DNA of 57,755 bases from contig DASSVP010000120.1 of assembly GCA_035705985.1 (NCBI GenBank), forward strand, positions 1-57,755. Reading direction: 5' to 3'. The notes beneath the pieces were generated by a model. It was not told the origin of the DNA. It saw only the letters and a list, made by a program, of their open reading frames with translations, and searched no databases. Numbering within the stretch: the first letter of the stretch is position 1; every line of letters starts with the position of its first letter. A program made the translations under genes and the position numbers. This DNA is from JACVRW01 sp035705985 (GTDB taxonomy: Bacteria; Actinomycetota; Thermoleophilia; Solirubrobacterales; Thermoleophilaceae). Shown here piece after piece: positions 33,958 to 42,179 of this stretch.

Positions 33958-34608
33958 CTACCACTGATCCTGCGCGGCGCTCAGGTGAGCGAGCACGGCA
34001 AGCACGCGGCGATGGCCGTCCTCGCTCTCGGGCAGGTCGAGCTTCATCAGCACATTCCGCACGTGGGCCTCGACGGTGCGCTCGCTGAGATAGAGCCGCT
34101 TGGCGATGCCGGCGTTCGTCAGCCCCTCGGCCATCAGCTCGAGCACCTCTCGCTCCCGTTCGGAGAGGCCGGCCAGCGCTCCGTCGCCGCCGGGCGAGAG
34201 CAGCGTCGTAACAACCTGCGGGTCGAGCGCCGACCCGCCCTGGGCGACCCGCTGCGCGGCGTCGAGGAAGTGGCCGACCTCGAGCACGCGATCCTTCAGG
34301 AGGTAGCCGAAGCCGCCCAGCGGGACGAGCGTCACCGCGTGGGTCGTCTCGACGTGCTGGGAGAGGACGAGCACGCCCACCTCCGGGTGCTCGGCCTTGA
34401 TCCGGCGCGCGGCCCGGGCGCCCTCATCGGAGAAGCTCGGTGGCATCCGAACATCGACCACCACGAGGTCGGGCCGGTGGCCGGCGACAGCCGGGAGCAG
34501 CCGGTCGGCGTCACCGAACGAGGCGACGACCTCATGACCTCCGTCCTCGAAGAGCCGGGTGAGCCCCTCGCGCAGGAGCACCTGGTCCTCGGCGAGGATC
34601 ACCCGCAT
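33958..34608 (-). CDS. NarL/FixJ-type response regulator
   Basis: 216 residues. Receiver motifs: VILAEDQVLLREGL, phospho-acceptor Asp in LVVVDVRMPP, Ser in VLVLSQH and Lys in GYLLKDRV. The LuxR-type DNA-binding domain has LSEREREVLELMAEGLTNAGIAKRLYLSERTVEAHVRNVLMKL. Its 5' end overlaps the upstream kinase by 10 bases. It is the partner of the canonical kinase at 34599 and close in sequence to the regulator at 30136. Confidence 0.93.
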   Translation of the reverse strand: MRVILAEDQVLLREGLTRLFEDGGHEVVASFGDADRLLPAVAGHRPDLVVVDVRMPPSFSDEGARAARRIKAEHPEVGVLVLSQHVETTHAVTLVPLGGFGYLLKDRVLEVGHFLDAAQRVAQGGSALDPQVVTTLLSPGGDGALAGLSEREREVLELMAEGLTNAGIAKRLYLSERTVEAHVRNVLMKLDLPESEDGHRRVLAVLAHLSAAQDQW

Positions 34609-36599
34609 GGAAGCTCTGCGATGAGGGTCGTGCCCGCGCCCGCGTGACTGTCGATCCGGAGCGCGCCCCCGTGCGCCTCCACGCGGTCTCTGAGGCCACG
34701 AAGCCCCGAGCCGCCGGAGCTGTCGGCGCCGCCCGCGCCGTCATCGCGAACGCTGACCACGAGAAGGCCGCCCCTCCTCGTCGCAGCGACCCAAACAGTA
34801 GAGGCGCCGGCGTGCTTGACGGCGTTGGTGAGCCCCTCGCTGGCAACGAAGTAGGCCGCGGCCTCGATGTCGTGGGGAAACCGCTCGCGGCCCGCGTTCA
34901 CCTCGACCGCGAGCGGCGTCCGGCCGGCCAGCTCCCGGAGCGCCGGTGCGAGCCCGCCGTCGAGCTGCGCGGGACGCACGCCGCGAGCCAGCTCGCGCAG
35001 CTCGTCGATTGCGAGCGCGATCTCGCGGACGGCGTCGTCGAGCGCGTCCCGCGTGCCGTTTGCGGAGGGAGCCAGCTGGTGCTGAGCGTGGCGCAGCGCC
35101 AGCCCGATCGAGAGGAGTCGCTGCTGGGCGCCGTCGTGGAGGTTCCGCTCGATCCGGCGGCGCTCCTCGTAGCCGGCCGTCACGATCCGGGCGCGCGAGG
35201 TCGCGACCTCCTCGAGCTGGCGGCGCAGCTGGACGTTCAGGCGCGCGATCTCGATGGCGAGCCCGGCTGCCTCCACGACCTCCTCGAGCAATTGAGGCCG
35301 GCCGGGATCCAAGGGGCGGTGGATCACCAATCCGAGGGGACGCCCTCCACGCGCGACCTGCATGGCTGCTCGCCCGTCGCCCTTCGCGTCCCCAGACGGC
35401 TGCCCGTGGGAGTCCACGTACTGCGCGGTCTCGGGCAGCCAGAAGCGCAGCTCGAGCTCGGGGTCGGCGAGCACCTCGCGCAGCAGCGGTTCAACTCCCT
35501 CCGGCGCCGCCGTCCCGGCACGCAGCTCCTCGAGGAAGGCCTCTGTGCGGCGCAAGGCGTCGTAGCGCGCGCGGCTGAAGCGGCGGTCGACCGCCTCCTG
35601 CACCCGAGCTCGCAGCGGGCGGAAGGCGGCCGCAGCTGCGAGCGTGGCGCCCGCCGTCGTCCATGCCGAGCCGTTGCCGAGGGTCGCCCCCAGCAGCAGC
35701 GTGGTGGCGGCATACGCCGCGGCGAGCAGCACCGTGAGCACGCCGTAGACGAGCGTGCGGTTGATCAGCCGGTCGATCTCGTAGAGCCGGTAGCGCAGGA
35801 CGGCGATGCCGATCGACACGGGGAACGCGCCAATCATGAAGAGGAAGAGCGCGGTGAAGAGACCGCGATCCTTGCCGTCCTCGGCAAGGACCACGGCGAC
35901 GATGCAGATGACCAGCGACAGCGGGACGAGCACGGCGGAGTACGCGAGCCACTTCAGCTGCAGGCGCTCGATGCCGCGCGCGCGCCGGAAGCGGACGCGC
36001 ACCGAGAGCGCACCCCCCACGAGGCCGGCGAGCATGCCGAGGAAGGCGACAGGCCACAGCGCGGCGAGCGCATCCGGGAGCGCAGGCAGTGGCCGGTCCA
36101 CGTCCACGTAGGGAGACTCGAAGGGCTCCGGGTCGAAGAAGCTGAGCACCATGAAGAGTGCGATCGCGACGGCGCCTCCGATCGCCCAGCGATGCCAGCG
36201 CGGCGAGGGCAGCTTCCCGTCCGGAAAGACGAGCACGATCGCCAGGAGGACGGCGTATAGCAGCGGCCACGCCGACTGGTCCCAAAGGACCGCCCACTCG
36301 GCACCCGGGAGTGCTCCGGGGTCCTCCAGCACGGCATACCGGGCGTAACCGGCGGCGACACCGATGGTCGACAGCAGGACAGCGTTCGCAAGCAGCAGCC
36401 AGCCGATCGGGTGCTCCGGACGCCGCAGGGCGAGAATCAGCCCGATCGCCACTGAGGCGAGCGTGACGGCTACGCCGAGCAGGTCCTCCCACAGCGGGTC
36501 CGCGTGCGAGCCCGACAGAACCTCGAGCACCAGGGCGAACGCACCGAGCAGCACGACAACGACGGCGATGGCCGACGGCAGTGCCGAAGAGCGGCGCAC
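34599..36599 (-). CDS. NarL-type sensor histidine kinase, complete
   Basis: 666 residues. Seven or eight transmembrane segments lie in residues 8-330 (a 7TM-like membrane sensor with loop DPEPFESPYVDVDRPLPALPD), then a GAF-like region (about 370-460). The phosphotransfer motif EERRRIERNLHDGAQQRL lies near residue 500, and the ATPase domain is intact with N-box SEGLTNAVKHAG, G1 DDGAGG and GSGLRGLRDRVEAHGG. Both catalytic regions are canonical, which makes it a useful internal comparison for the two unusual kinases at 26790 and 28388. Confidence 0.93.
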   Translation of the reverse strand: MRRSSALPSAIAVVVVLLGAFALVLEVLSGSHADPLWEDLLGVAVTLASVAIGLILALRRPEHPIGWLLLANAVLLSTIGVAAGYARYAVLEDPGALPGAEWAVLWDQSAWPLLYAVLLAIVLVFPDGKLPSPRWHRWAIGGAVAIALFMVLSFFDPEPFESPYVDVDRPLPALPDALAALWPVAFLGMLAGLVGGALSVRVRFRRARGIERLQLKWLAYSAVLVPLSLVICIVAVVLAEDGKDRGLFTALFLFMIGAFPVSIGIAVLRYRLYEIDRLINRTLVYGVLTVLLAAAYAATTLLLGATLGNGSAWTTAGATLAAAAAFRPLRARVQEAVDRRFSRARYDALRRTEAFLEELRAGTAAPEGVEPLLREVLADPELELRFWLPETAQYVDSHGQPSGDAKGDGRAAMQVARGGRPLGLVIHRPLDPGRPQLLEEVVEAAGLAIEIARLNVQLRRQLEEVATSRARIVTAGYEERRRIERNLHDGAQQRLLSIGLALRHAQHQLAPSANGTRDALDDAVREIALAIDELRELARGVRPAQLDGGLAPALRELAGRTPLAVEVNAGRERFPHDIEAAAYFVASEGLTNAVKHAGASTVWVAATRRGGLLVVSVRDDGAGGADSSGGSGLRGLRDRVEAHGGALRIDSHAGAGTTLIAELPCG

Positions 36600-36951
36600 G
36601 GAGCCATCGTCTCAGCGCCTGGGGCGCACGGCAACCGTGCCAGCACTGAGCATGCCGGCGCCCTATCGATCCTGCGCCACAAGGCGATCTGGCCTCCCGG
36701 CACTCTGCAGAGCCAGTCGCGGACCACCCTTCGGCCCGTCCACCGCCATTCCGCGCCGGTGCCCGCGACGCGGCGGCCTCCTTGGTGCGATGCGGGAATG
36801 CGAGGGTGCGTGGACGGAGGTGTCCGGCTCAGCAGAATCACCGCCGCGATCGCCCTGCGACGGCGGCGGCCGGGATCCGCGGCGAGGTTGATAAGTGGCA
36901 TCGTTCCTCCTGGTGGATCAAGTCCAAGGCCGAGAGGGAGCCGAGCACGAG
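36600..36951. other. divergent intergenic region
   Basis: 352 bases between the kinase and hemerythrin genes. A short perfect hairpin GCACGG-CAA-CCGTGC sits at 36626-36640 near the kinase start. I see no credible gene; open frames here are low-complexity. Confidence 0.4.
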
Positions 36952-37425
36952 ATGCGTCCCACCGAACCGTTCCGCGAAGAGCACGAGCAACTGCGCGACC
37001 ACATCGAGCACATCGCCGACGCAGCGCGCGAGCTGCCACGGCTCAGCGACGAGGAGCGCGGCGCGCTGCGCGAGCGGATCCTCGCATTCCTGCGCGGCAC
37101 GCTGATCCCGCACGCCAGGGCCGAAGAGGAAGTGCTCTACCCCGAGTGGGCCAAGCTGCTCGGCTTCGCCGGGGCGGCCGCACCCATGATCCACGACCAC
37201 GAGGCGATCGTGGCCCGTATCGAGGGGCTCGAGCATGCCGACGTCCGTGACGTGGACTCGCTTCAGGAGCTGCTGTACGGGCTGTACGCGCTGATCAGCG
37301 TCCACTTCCGCAAGGAGGAGGACCTTCAGCTCCCAGCGTTCGACGCCGCGCCGCCTGAGATCACCGCAGCAGTGCTCAAACGTATGGCGAGCGCGACCGG
37401 GAGTGCCCACGAACACTCCCACTGA
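36952..37425 (+). CDS. hemerythrin HHE domain protein
   Basis: 157 residues from ATG 36952 (MRPTEPFREEHEQLRDHIEHI); an upstream start at 36895 is less likely. Four-helix HHE domain ligands: FREEHEQLRDHIEHI, IPHARAEEEVLYPEW, PMIHDHEAIVARI and HFRKEEDLQLP, giving the His and Glu residues of a non-haem di-iron site. Such proteins bind oxygen or nitric oxide or act in iron and redox sensing. It is followed after 152 bp by the FAD oxidoreductase gene. Confidence 0.9.
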   Translation: MRPTEPFREEHEQLRDHIEHIADAARELPRLSDEERGALRERILAFLRGTLIPHARAEEEVLYPEWAKLLGFAGAAAPMIHDHEAIVARIEGLEHADVRDVDSLQELLYGLYALISVHFRKEEDLQLPAFDAAPPEITAAVLKRMASATGSAHEHSH

Positions 37426-37564
37426 TCGTCGCTCACCCCTTCGGTCGTCGGGCGACCGCTGCTGCCCCGCTACGTGTGGTGGTGCGGCCGACCGTGGCTT
37501 CCTCCGTAGTTGTCCGTGGCGTGAAGGGGCGTTCACCCTGATGACGGGCGACAGTTGCTCGTCC

Positions 37565-37570
37565 TAGGCT
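37565..37570 (+). promoter_or_regulatory. leaderless-type -10 (TAGGCT)
   Basis: TAGGCT begins 13 bases before the ATG at 37578, the same spacing as at 32335. Confidence 0.4.
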
Positions 37571-37577
37571 CTCTCCG

Positions 37578-38783
37578 ATGCCATCGCAGAACCGGCGAGC
37601 TGGGAAGCGTCCGCGTGTCCTAATCGCGGGCGGGGGCGTCGCCGCGGTAGAGGCGCTGCTGGCGCTGAGGGCAGTCGCTGGGCAAGGCCCCAGCATCGAG
37701 CTGTTCTCGCCGGACGCCAACCTGGCGTACCGGCCACTGCGGGTCACCGAGCCCTTCGAGCTGGGCGACATGCGCTTTTTCCCGCTCGCGGAAATCGCCG
37801 CAGATCAAGGGGCCACGTTTCGTTTTGGCGCTCTGACCTCTGTTGACCCCGATGGCCGTAGGGCGCGTCAACGCAGCGGCGAATGGCTCCCCTACGACGC
37901 TCTGCTCATAGCCACGGGAGCAAGAGCGCGAAACGCCGTGCCACACGCCTTGCTCTTCCACGGACAAGGCGGCACGGACGATGTGGCCGCGGCGCTCAAG
38001 GCAGCCAAAGACGGGCGGATCCGCCGCCTCGTCTTCGCGGTTCCCCCCGGCGTAAGCTGGCCGTTACCCCTTTACGAGCTCGCGCTGCTGACCGCCTGGC
38101 GCCTCCAGGGGGATGGGGCAAGCGGCGTCACGATCGCGTTCGTGACACCGGAGCACGATCCCCTGGACCTCTTCGGACCGGACGCCGCAGCGCGGGTCCG
38201 CGCCCTGCTCGAGGAGCGGGGCATCGACCTCCGCACCGGCGTGCGCCCTGTCGAGGCGGGCGGCGGGCGAGTGGCGCTCTCGGACGGGCCGTGCCTCCCC
38301 GCCGACTGCACGATCACGGTTCCGTGCCTCGAGGGCCGGGGGATCCTCGGCCTCCCCCGCGACTCGCACGGCTTCATCCCTGTCGACGCGCACGGACGCG
38401 TGAGGGGAGTCGACGACGTATACGCGGTAGGCGACACGGCGAACTTCCCGGTGAAACAAGGAGGGCTGGCCACTCAACAGGCTGACGCCGCCGCCGAAGC
38501 GATTGCAGCTCGGCTCGGCTCGCCGCGCTCGCCGCGGCCCTTCCGGCCGGTCCTGCGCGCGGTCCTGCTCACGGGCTCAGCGCCGTTGCACCTCCGCGCG
38601 AGCCTGCACGACGACGGCACCCGACCGGAGGTTGCTGAGCGCGCGCTCTGGTGGCCGCCGGACAAGATCGCCGGCCGCTACCTCTCCCCCTACCTCGCGC
38701 GGCTCGAGAGGCCTCCGCCGTACCCGTCTGCGTTGAAGGACGTGAGGATTCCTCGATCTCTCGCCCGCGATAGGGGCCGCTAG
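37578..38783 (+). CDS. FAD-dependent pyridine nucleotide-disulfide family oxidoreductase (SQR/NDH-2-like)
   Basis: 401 residues. The FAD-binding start is RVLIAGGGVAAVEALLALRAV. YDALLIATGARAR and the C-terminal GVDDVYAVGDTANFPVKQGGLATQQADAAAEAIA are typical of sulfide:quinone and type II NADH dehydrogenase relatives. The paired redox cysteines of sulfide:quinone reductases are not evident: the cysteines at GPCLPADCTITVPCLEG are clustered elsewhere. The substrate is therefore open. The stop shares CTAG with the broken DHFR gene on the other strand. Confidence 0.85.
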   Translation: MPSQNRRAGKRPRVLIAGGGVAAVEALLALRAVAGQGPSIELFSPDANLAYRPLRVTEPFELGDMRFFPLAEIAADQGATFRFGALTSVDPDGRRARQRSGEWLPYDALLIATGARARNAVPHALLFHGQGGTDDVAAALKAAKDGRIRRLVFAVPPGVSWPLPLYELALLTAWRLQGDGASGVTIAFVTPEHDPLDLFGPDAAARVRALLEERGIDLRTGVRPVEAGGGRVALSDGPCLPADCTITVPCLEGRGILGLPRDSHGFIPVDAHGRVRGVDDVYAVGDTANFPVKQGGLATQQADAAAEAIAARLGSPRSPRPFRPVLRAVLLTGSAPLHLRASLHDDGTRPEVAERALWWPPDKIAGRYLSPYLARLERPPPYPSALKDVRIPRSLARDRGR

Positions 38784-39000
38784 GAAGGCGCGGGCTCGTA
38801 CCGCATCGCCACGGCTCCGAGTTGACTTCCAGCCGGCTCACGAGCCTCAAGTCGACATGCTTCGACAGCCCCGCGAACAGCGTCGGCCCGTGGCCCGCCA
38901 GCCTCGGCTGCACGACGAACTCGTACTCGTCGATCAACCACAGGTCCGCCAACGCGAGCGGGAGCTCCAGGCCTCCCACGAGCAGTCCCTCCGAGTGAGG
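38780..39000 (-). pseudogene. 3' remnant of a dihydrofolate reductase (RibD C-terminal) family gene
   Basis: Leftward frames give GLLVGGLELPLALADLWLIDEYEFVVQPRLAGHGPTLFAGLSKHVDLRLVSRLEVNS, then after a shift GAVAMRYEPAPS and a stop. This is the C-terminal third of a DHFR-like protein. One missing G in the run at the shift explains the frameshift. The 5' two thirds are gone: recognisable sequence ends about 30 bases before the tRNA-Ala fragment at 39031, so the gene was probably cut when the islet boundary formed. Confidence 0.75.
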
Positions 39001-39030
39001 CTGCAGCGACAGGCAACCAACCTTGCGATG

Positions 39031-39075
39031 GCTAGCCGGACTCGAACCGGCGGCCTCCTGGGTGCGATCCAGGCG
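39031..39075 (-). repeat. 45-bp tRNA-Ala fragment (left boundary of islet)
   Basis: Identical over 45 bases, and in the same orientation, to 43408-43452 within the intact tRNA-Ala(CGC) gene: anticodon stem and loop, T-arm and most of the acceptor strand. The 5' half of the tRNA and its last four bases are absent, so it cannot be a functional tRNA. The arrangement fits an old attachment site left by site-specific insertion at the tRNA 3' end. Confidence 0.85.
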
Positions 39076-39261
39076 ACCCCCGCCCTGAATTTGGCTCGTT
39101 TCGCCGCGTGCCTCAAGCCGGCACGTAGGCCGAGCGCTCGCCACGGAGCTACCGCAACGCGTTTTGTTGTCCTCGATCAAGCCCGGGTGTTGAGAATGCG
39201 TGGGGTCGCGGCATCGGCCCGCTCAGGGTCGTCGAGCTTCCGGTCGGTGCGAGCTGCGCGT

Positions 39262-40056
39262 TCAGGGTCCAGCGAGGGCGCCGGCGTAGACCTGCCAGGC
39301 GAGCGCGGTCTTTGCGGCGAGGCTGAGGATGAGGTAAGCGCGTTCGGTGAAGGCCGGCTCGGCCCAGCGGCCGCGCCGGCGGTACTGCAGCCACATGTTC
39401 ACGGCGAAACTGTTGAAGAGCAGCAGCAGGCTGACGAAGATCGCGATCACGAAGCCCGGTACGTCGTTGCCTTCGCCTGAAGAGATGACGAGCTGTGCGG
39501 CGATCGCGATCCACGGGACGGCGCCGATGACGCAGCCGTAGATGAAGGGGCGCCAGTCGACGTTGTTGCGGTCGAGGTTGAGCCGCTCCTGGACGAGGCC
39601 GAAGAGGATCATGGCGACGTTGGCGCCAAAGAGGGCGACGAGCGCGACGAGCTCTGTCACGCCGGCGAGCATGGCGATGAGCACGACCATCAGGGACGCG
39701 CTGAGGGAGTACTCCCACCATCGAGCGGGGTTGATCCCCCGTGCGACATTGGCCTCGTACCAGCGGCGCGGCCGTCCGGCGCTCAGCGTCAGGTGGTCGA
39801 TCGCCGCAAGCAAGAGAAAGGCGGCGACCAGCCAATCGATGCGCAGGCTTCCGAGACTCGCGCTGCCATAGTCGCCGGCGCCGGGCGGCCCCGCCAGAAA
39901 AGAGGCGGTGACGGGCAGCGAGGCCTCCCCGGCGAGCATCAGCAGCGCGATCGCCTGGACGGCGTGCGCGCAGCCGACCACCACGTTGAGGCGGCGCAGC
40001 CCGGCGGCTGCGCGGGCCTCAAGCGCCGGGCTCGAGACGGGGTGGACGTCAGTCAT
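39262..40056 (-). CDS. heliorhodopsin
   Basis: 264 residues with seven hydrophobic helices, a retinal protein of the heliorhodopsin family, which is inverted in the membrane relative to type-1 rhodopsins. Signatures: helix C INPARWWEYSLSASLM with the counterion Glu 115, helix G SLAAKTALAWQVYAG with the retinal Schiff-base Lys 249, helix F NSFAVNMWLQYRRRGRW. His 31 and His 88 sit where the two conserved heliorhodopsin His residues are expected. Heliorhodopsins lack strong ion transport and are thought to signal or to regulate partner proteins. The gene overlaps terC by 8 bases and is third in the operon with the CarH-like regulator. No retinal or carotenoid synthesis gene lies in the window. 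Confidence 0.95.
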   Translation of the reverse strand: MTDVHPVSSPALEARAAAGLRRLNVVVGCAHAVQAIALLMLAGEASLPVTASFLAGPPGAGDYGSASLGSLRIDWLVAAFLLLAAIDHLTLSAGRPRRWYEANVARGINPARWWEYSLSASLMVVLIAMLAGVTELVALVALFGANVAMILFGLVQERLNLDRNNVDWRPFIYGCVIGAVPWIAIAAQLVISSGEGNDVPGFVIAIFVSLLLLFNSFAVNMWLQYRRRGRWAEPAFTERAYLILSLAAKTALAWQVYAGALAGP

Positions 40057-41101
40057 ACGACCTGGACGTGCGGACGGATGCTTGATCGCGGTAGTCGTCC
40101 CTCGGCGCGCCCTGGTCGGGCTCGGGGTGGGCGCGCAGCGACCCGGGATGGGCGCGAGCGGTCGGGTCGCGGCGGGCCTTGATCACGCTCGCGACGGTGG
40201 TGACGAGCAGCACCGCGCCGATCACCGCGAGCGAGGTGGTGGTGGCGACCTCGGGGACGCGATCGTCCTGCAGGTGGCCCCAGTGCAAAACGAGCTTGAT
40301 GCCGATGAAGCCGAGCACGATGGACAGCCCTGTGGACAGGTAGACGAGCCGGTCGAGCAGGCCGGTGACGAGGAAGTACAGGGCGCGCAGGCCGAGCAGC
40401 GCAAAGGCGTTGGCCGCGAACACGATGAAGGCCTCGTCGGTGACGCCGAAGACGGCAGGGATCGAGTCCAGCGCGAAGAGGATGTCAGTGCTGCCGATCG
40501 CGATCAGCACCAGGAACAGCGGCGTGAACATACGCCGACCGTCGAGGCGGGTGACCAGCCTCCCGCCGTGGTAGTCGTCCGTCAGCGGGAGGCGCCTACG
40601 CGCGAAGGTGACCAGCGCGTTGTCGTCGACCGTGGGGTCTTGGTCGCGGTGGCGGAACAGCTGGATGGCGGTGCCGACCAGCAGCAGCCCGAAGATCAGG
40701 AACATGAACGAGAAGGCGGCCAGCAGCGCGGCGCCGAGCGCGATGAAGATCACGCGCAGCACGAGCGCGAGCACGATCCCCACGATCAGCACCTTCTGTT
40801 GGTGCTCGGCCGGGACCGCGAAGGTGGTCATGATGACCACGAAGACGAACAGGTTGTCGACCGACAGACTCTTCTCGACGATGTAGCCGGCGAAGTACTC
40901 GCCGCCGAAGCCCCAGCCGGCGATCGACGCGAACACGAGCCCGAAGGCGATCGCGACGGCGATGTAGAAGATCGACCAGCTCACCGCCTCGCGGAAGCCG
41001 ACCTGGTGCGGTCGCGTGATCGCCAGCGCCAGATCGACCGCCAGTAGGACGAGCACGAGGCCGACGGTCAGCGCCCAGCCCGCAACAGTCACGTCAAGCA
41101 T
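40049..41101 (-). CDS. TerC/Alx family integral membrane protein
   Basis: 350 residues with about nine transmembrane helices. Family motifs are EAVSWSIFYIAVAIAFGLVF, EYFAGYIVEKSLSVDNLFVFVVIMTTF and ALDSIPAVFGVTDEAFIVFAANAFALLGLRALYF, containing the acidic membrane residues of the E-K-SLSVDN and D-S-I-P-A motifs. TerC/Alx proteins export manganese and support proteins moved across the membrane; tellurite resistance is only the historical name. It starts 12 bases after the CarH-like gene and overlaps the heliorhodopsin gene, so all three are co-transcribed. The charged C-terminal tail (about 45 residues) is cytoplasmic. Confidence 0.93.
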   Translation of the reverse strand: MLDVTVAGWALTVGLVLVLLAVDLALAITRPHQVGFREAVSWSIFYIAVAIAFGLVFASIAGWGFGGEYFAGYIVEKSLSVDNLFVFVVIMTTFAVPAEHQQKVLIVGIVLALVLRVIFIALGAALLAAFSFMFLIFGLLLVGTAIQLFRHRDQDPTVDDNALVTFARRRLPLTDDYHGGRLVTRLDGRRMFTPLFLVLIAIGSTDILFALDSIPAVFGVTDEAFIVFAANAFALLGLRALYFLVTGLLDRLVYLSTGLSIVLGFIGIKLVLHWGHLQDDRVPEVATTTSLAVIGAVLLVTTVASVIKARRDPTARAHPGSLRAHPEPDQGAPRDDYRDQASVRTSRSYD

Positions 41102-41113
41102 CGCGTGGGGTTT

Positions 41114-41977
41114 CTAGACGGCGCCAGCGGCGGCCACCGGGTCGCCCTGGAGCAGCGAGGAGCCGAGCGACTGCGCGAGCCTCTCGTCCGCGCCGGCGCC
41201 GGCGATGACCAACCGGTGCTCACGCGCGATCGCCGCGAGCGCGTCGGCCTCCCGCCGGAAGCTGCGCGGAGTCACGGAGCTCACCACCACGAGTGCGGGG
41301 CGCAGGCGTTCGGCGGTCTCGGCGATGCTGGCCGCGGGCGTGTCCGTGCCGAGGAACACGATCCGCCAGCCGCGGCCACGCAGTGCCAGTCCGAAGGCGA
41401 CCAGCGGGAGGTCGTGCTGCTCTCTCGGCGCGCACGCCAACAGCGCGGTGGCGCCCTCCCCGCGCTCCCAGCCACGGGCGAGCGCGAGCAGGCGCGCGCG
41501 GAGCAGGTTGCTGGCGAAGTGCTCCTGGGCGACGGAGGCCTCGCTGCGCTGCCAGCGCTCGCCGAGCTCGCGCAGGTACGGCAGTACGACGCCCGAAAGG
41601 ACGGTCTCGAGCGTGAAGGTGGCGAGCAGACCGTCGAGTACGGCGTGGGCCGTGTCGGCGTCCATGGCATCAAGGGCCTCGCGCAGCTCCGCGACCCCCC
41701 GCTGGATGGCATCGCCGTGCTCGGCGGCGCGCGCAGCGAAGTCGCCGGCGGAAGCGAGCCGAGCCGCCTCGGCGGCCGACAGCCCGCCGTCGAGATGCGC
41801 CTGCATGGCCCGCACGCGCCGCTCGTCCTCGGCGGAGTAGAGGCGCAGACCGCCCTTAGTTCGGACCGGATGAAGCAAGCCGTAGCGGCGCTCCCACGCC
41901 CGCAGGAGCTCCGGGCTCACGCCCACGCGCCGGCTGAGCTCGCCGATACGCAGACTGTGCTCTACGTCTTGTGCCAT
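41114..41977 (-). CDS. CarH/LitR-like B12-dependent photoreceptor repressor (MerR family)
   Basis: 287 residues from ATG 41977. The MerR winged helix lies at 8-75 (RIGELSRRVGVSPELLRAWERRYGLL), the four-helix light-sensing domain at about 90-172, and the cobalamin-binding domain at 177-285. The Wx9EH signature of CarH is exact: Trp 142, Glu 152, His 153. The lower axial ligand motif is EQH, His 188. These positions keep a constant offset of 11 from Trp131, Glu141, His142 and His177 of Thermus CarH. The upper ligand His132 that caps cobalt after light is Gln 143 here. CarH binds operator DNA as an adenosylcobalamin tetramer and lets go on illumination. It is first in the operon with terC and heliorhodopsin. 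Confidence 0.92.
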   Translation of the reverse strand: MAQDVEHSLRIGELSRRVGVSPELLRAWERRYGLLHPVRTKGGLRLYSAEDERRVRAMQAHLDGGLSAAEAARLASAGDFAARAAEHGDAIQRGVAELREALDAMDADTAHAVLDGLLATFTLETVLSGVVLPYLRELGERWQRSEASVAQEHFASNLLRARLLALARGWERGEGATALLACAPREQHDLPLVAFGLALRGRGWRIVFLGTDTPAASIAETAERLRPALVVVSSVTPRSFRREADALAAIAREHRLVIAGAGADERLAQSLGSSLLQGDPVAAAGAV

Positions 41978-41982
41978 TCGAG

Positions 41983-42014
41983 AACTGTACAAGACTTCGC
42001 CGTCATGTAGACAG
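41983..42014 (-). promoter_or_regulatory. CarH-like boxes over the predicted operon promoter
   Basis: For leftward transcription, TACAGT (complement of 41984-41989) begins 12 bases before the ATG and gives a leaderless start. TGTCTA/GTCTAC about 17-18 bases upstream is the -35. Two 10-base boxes, AACTGTACAA at 41983-41992 and ATGTAGACAG at 42005-42014, lie 22 bases (2 x 11) apart and cover the -10 and -35. Both fit an AnnTnnACAn pattern that I recall for Thermus CarH sites. This would allow dark repression of the operon by its own product. Confidence 0.65.
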
Positions 42015-42082
42015 AATCTCGACGTAGCGGGCGTCGCGACCCTACGCGGCTAGCGTCTGCTGTCGGGAGAACCGGCAAAAAA

Positions 42083-42159
42083 GACTTAGACAAACCCTAG
42101 ACAGCATGGGACCCAGACGCTAACGTGATCTAGACAATCTCTAGACAATGTCTGGATAA
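42083..42159 (+). promoter_or_regulatory. array of 11-bp direct repeats upstream of the fasciclin gene
   Basis: TAGACA occurs exactly at 42087, 42098, 42131 and 42142: spacings of 11, 33 and 11 bases. The 11-base registers from 42083 to 42159 hold four strong units (consensus about nnnYTAGACAa), a weaker seventh unit (TGGATA at 42153) and two degenerate middle ones. TAGACA at 42131 is also a 5/6 match to a -35, with TGGATA at 42153 as a possible -10. MerR-type CarH tetramers recognise repeats with this period. Confidence 0.7.
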
Positions 42160-42179
42160 CCCGATCAAAGGAGGGTCCC

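Noticed and set aside
39031..39075. A second functional tRNA-Ala
   Set aside because: The 5' half and the 3' terminal bases are missing; only the fragment expected of an attachment-type duplication is present.
40049..41101. Tellurite resistance gene
   Set aside because: TerC family membership is clear but no other ter genes are present; metal (Mn) export or membrane-protein support is the better supported role.
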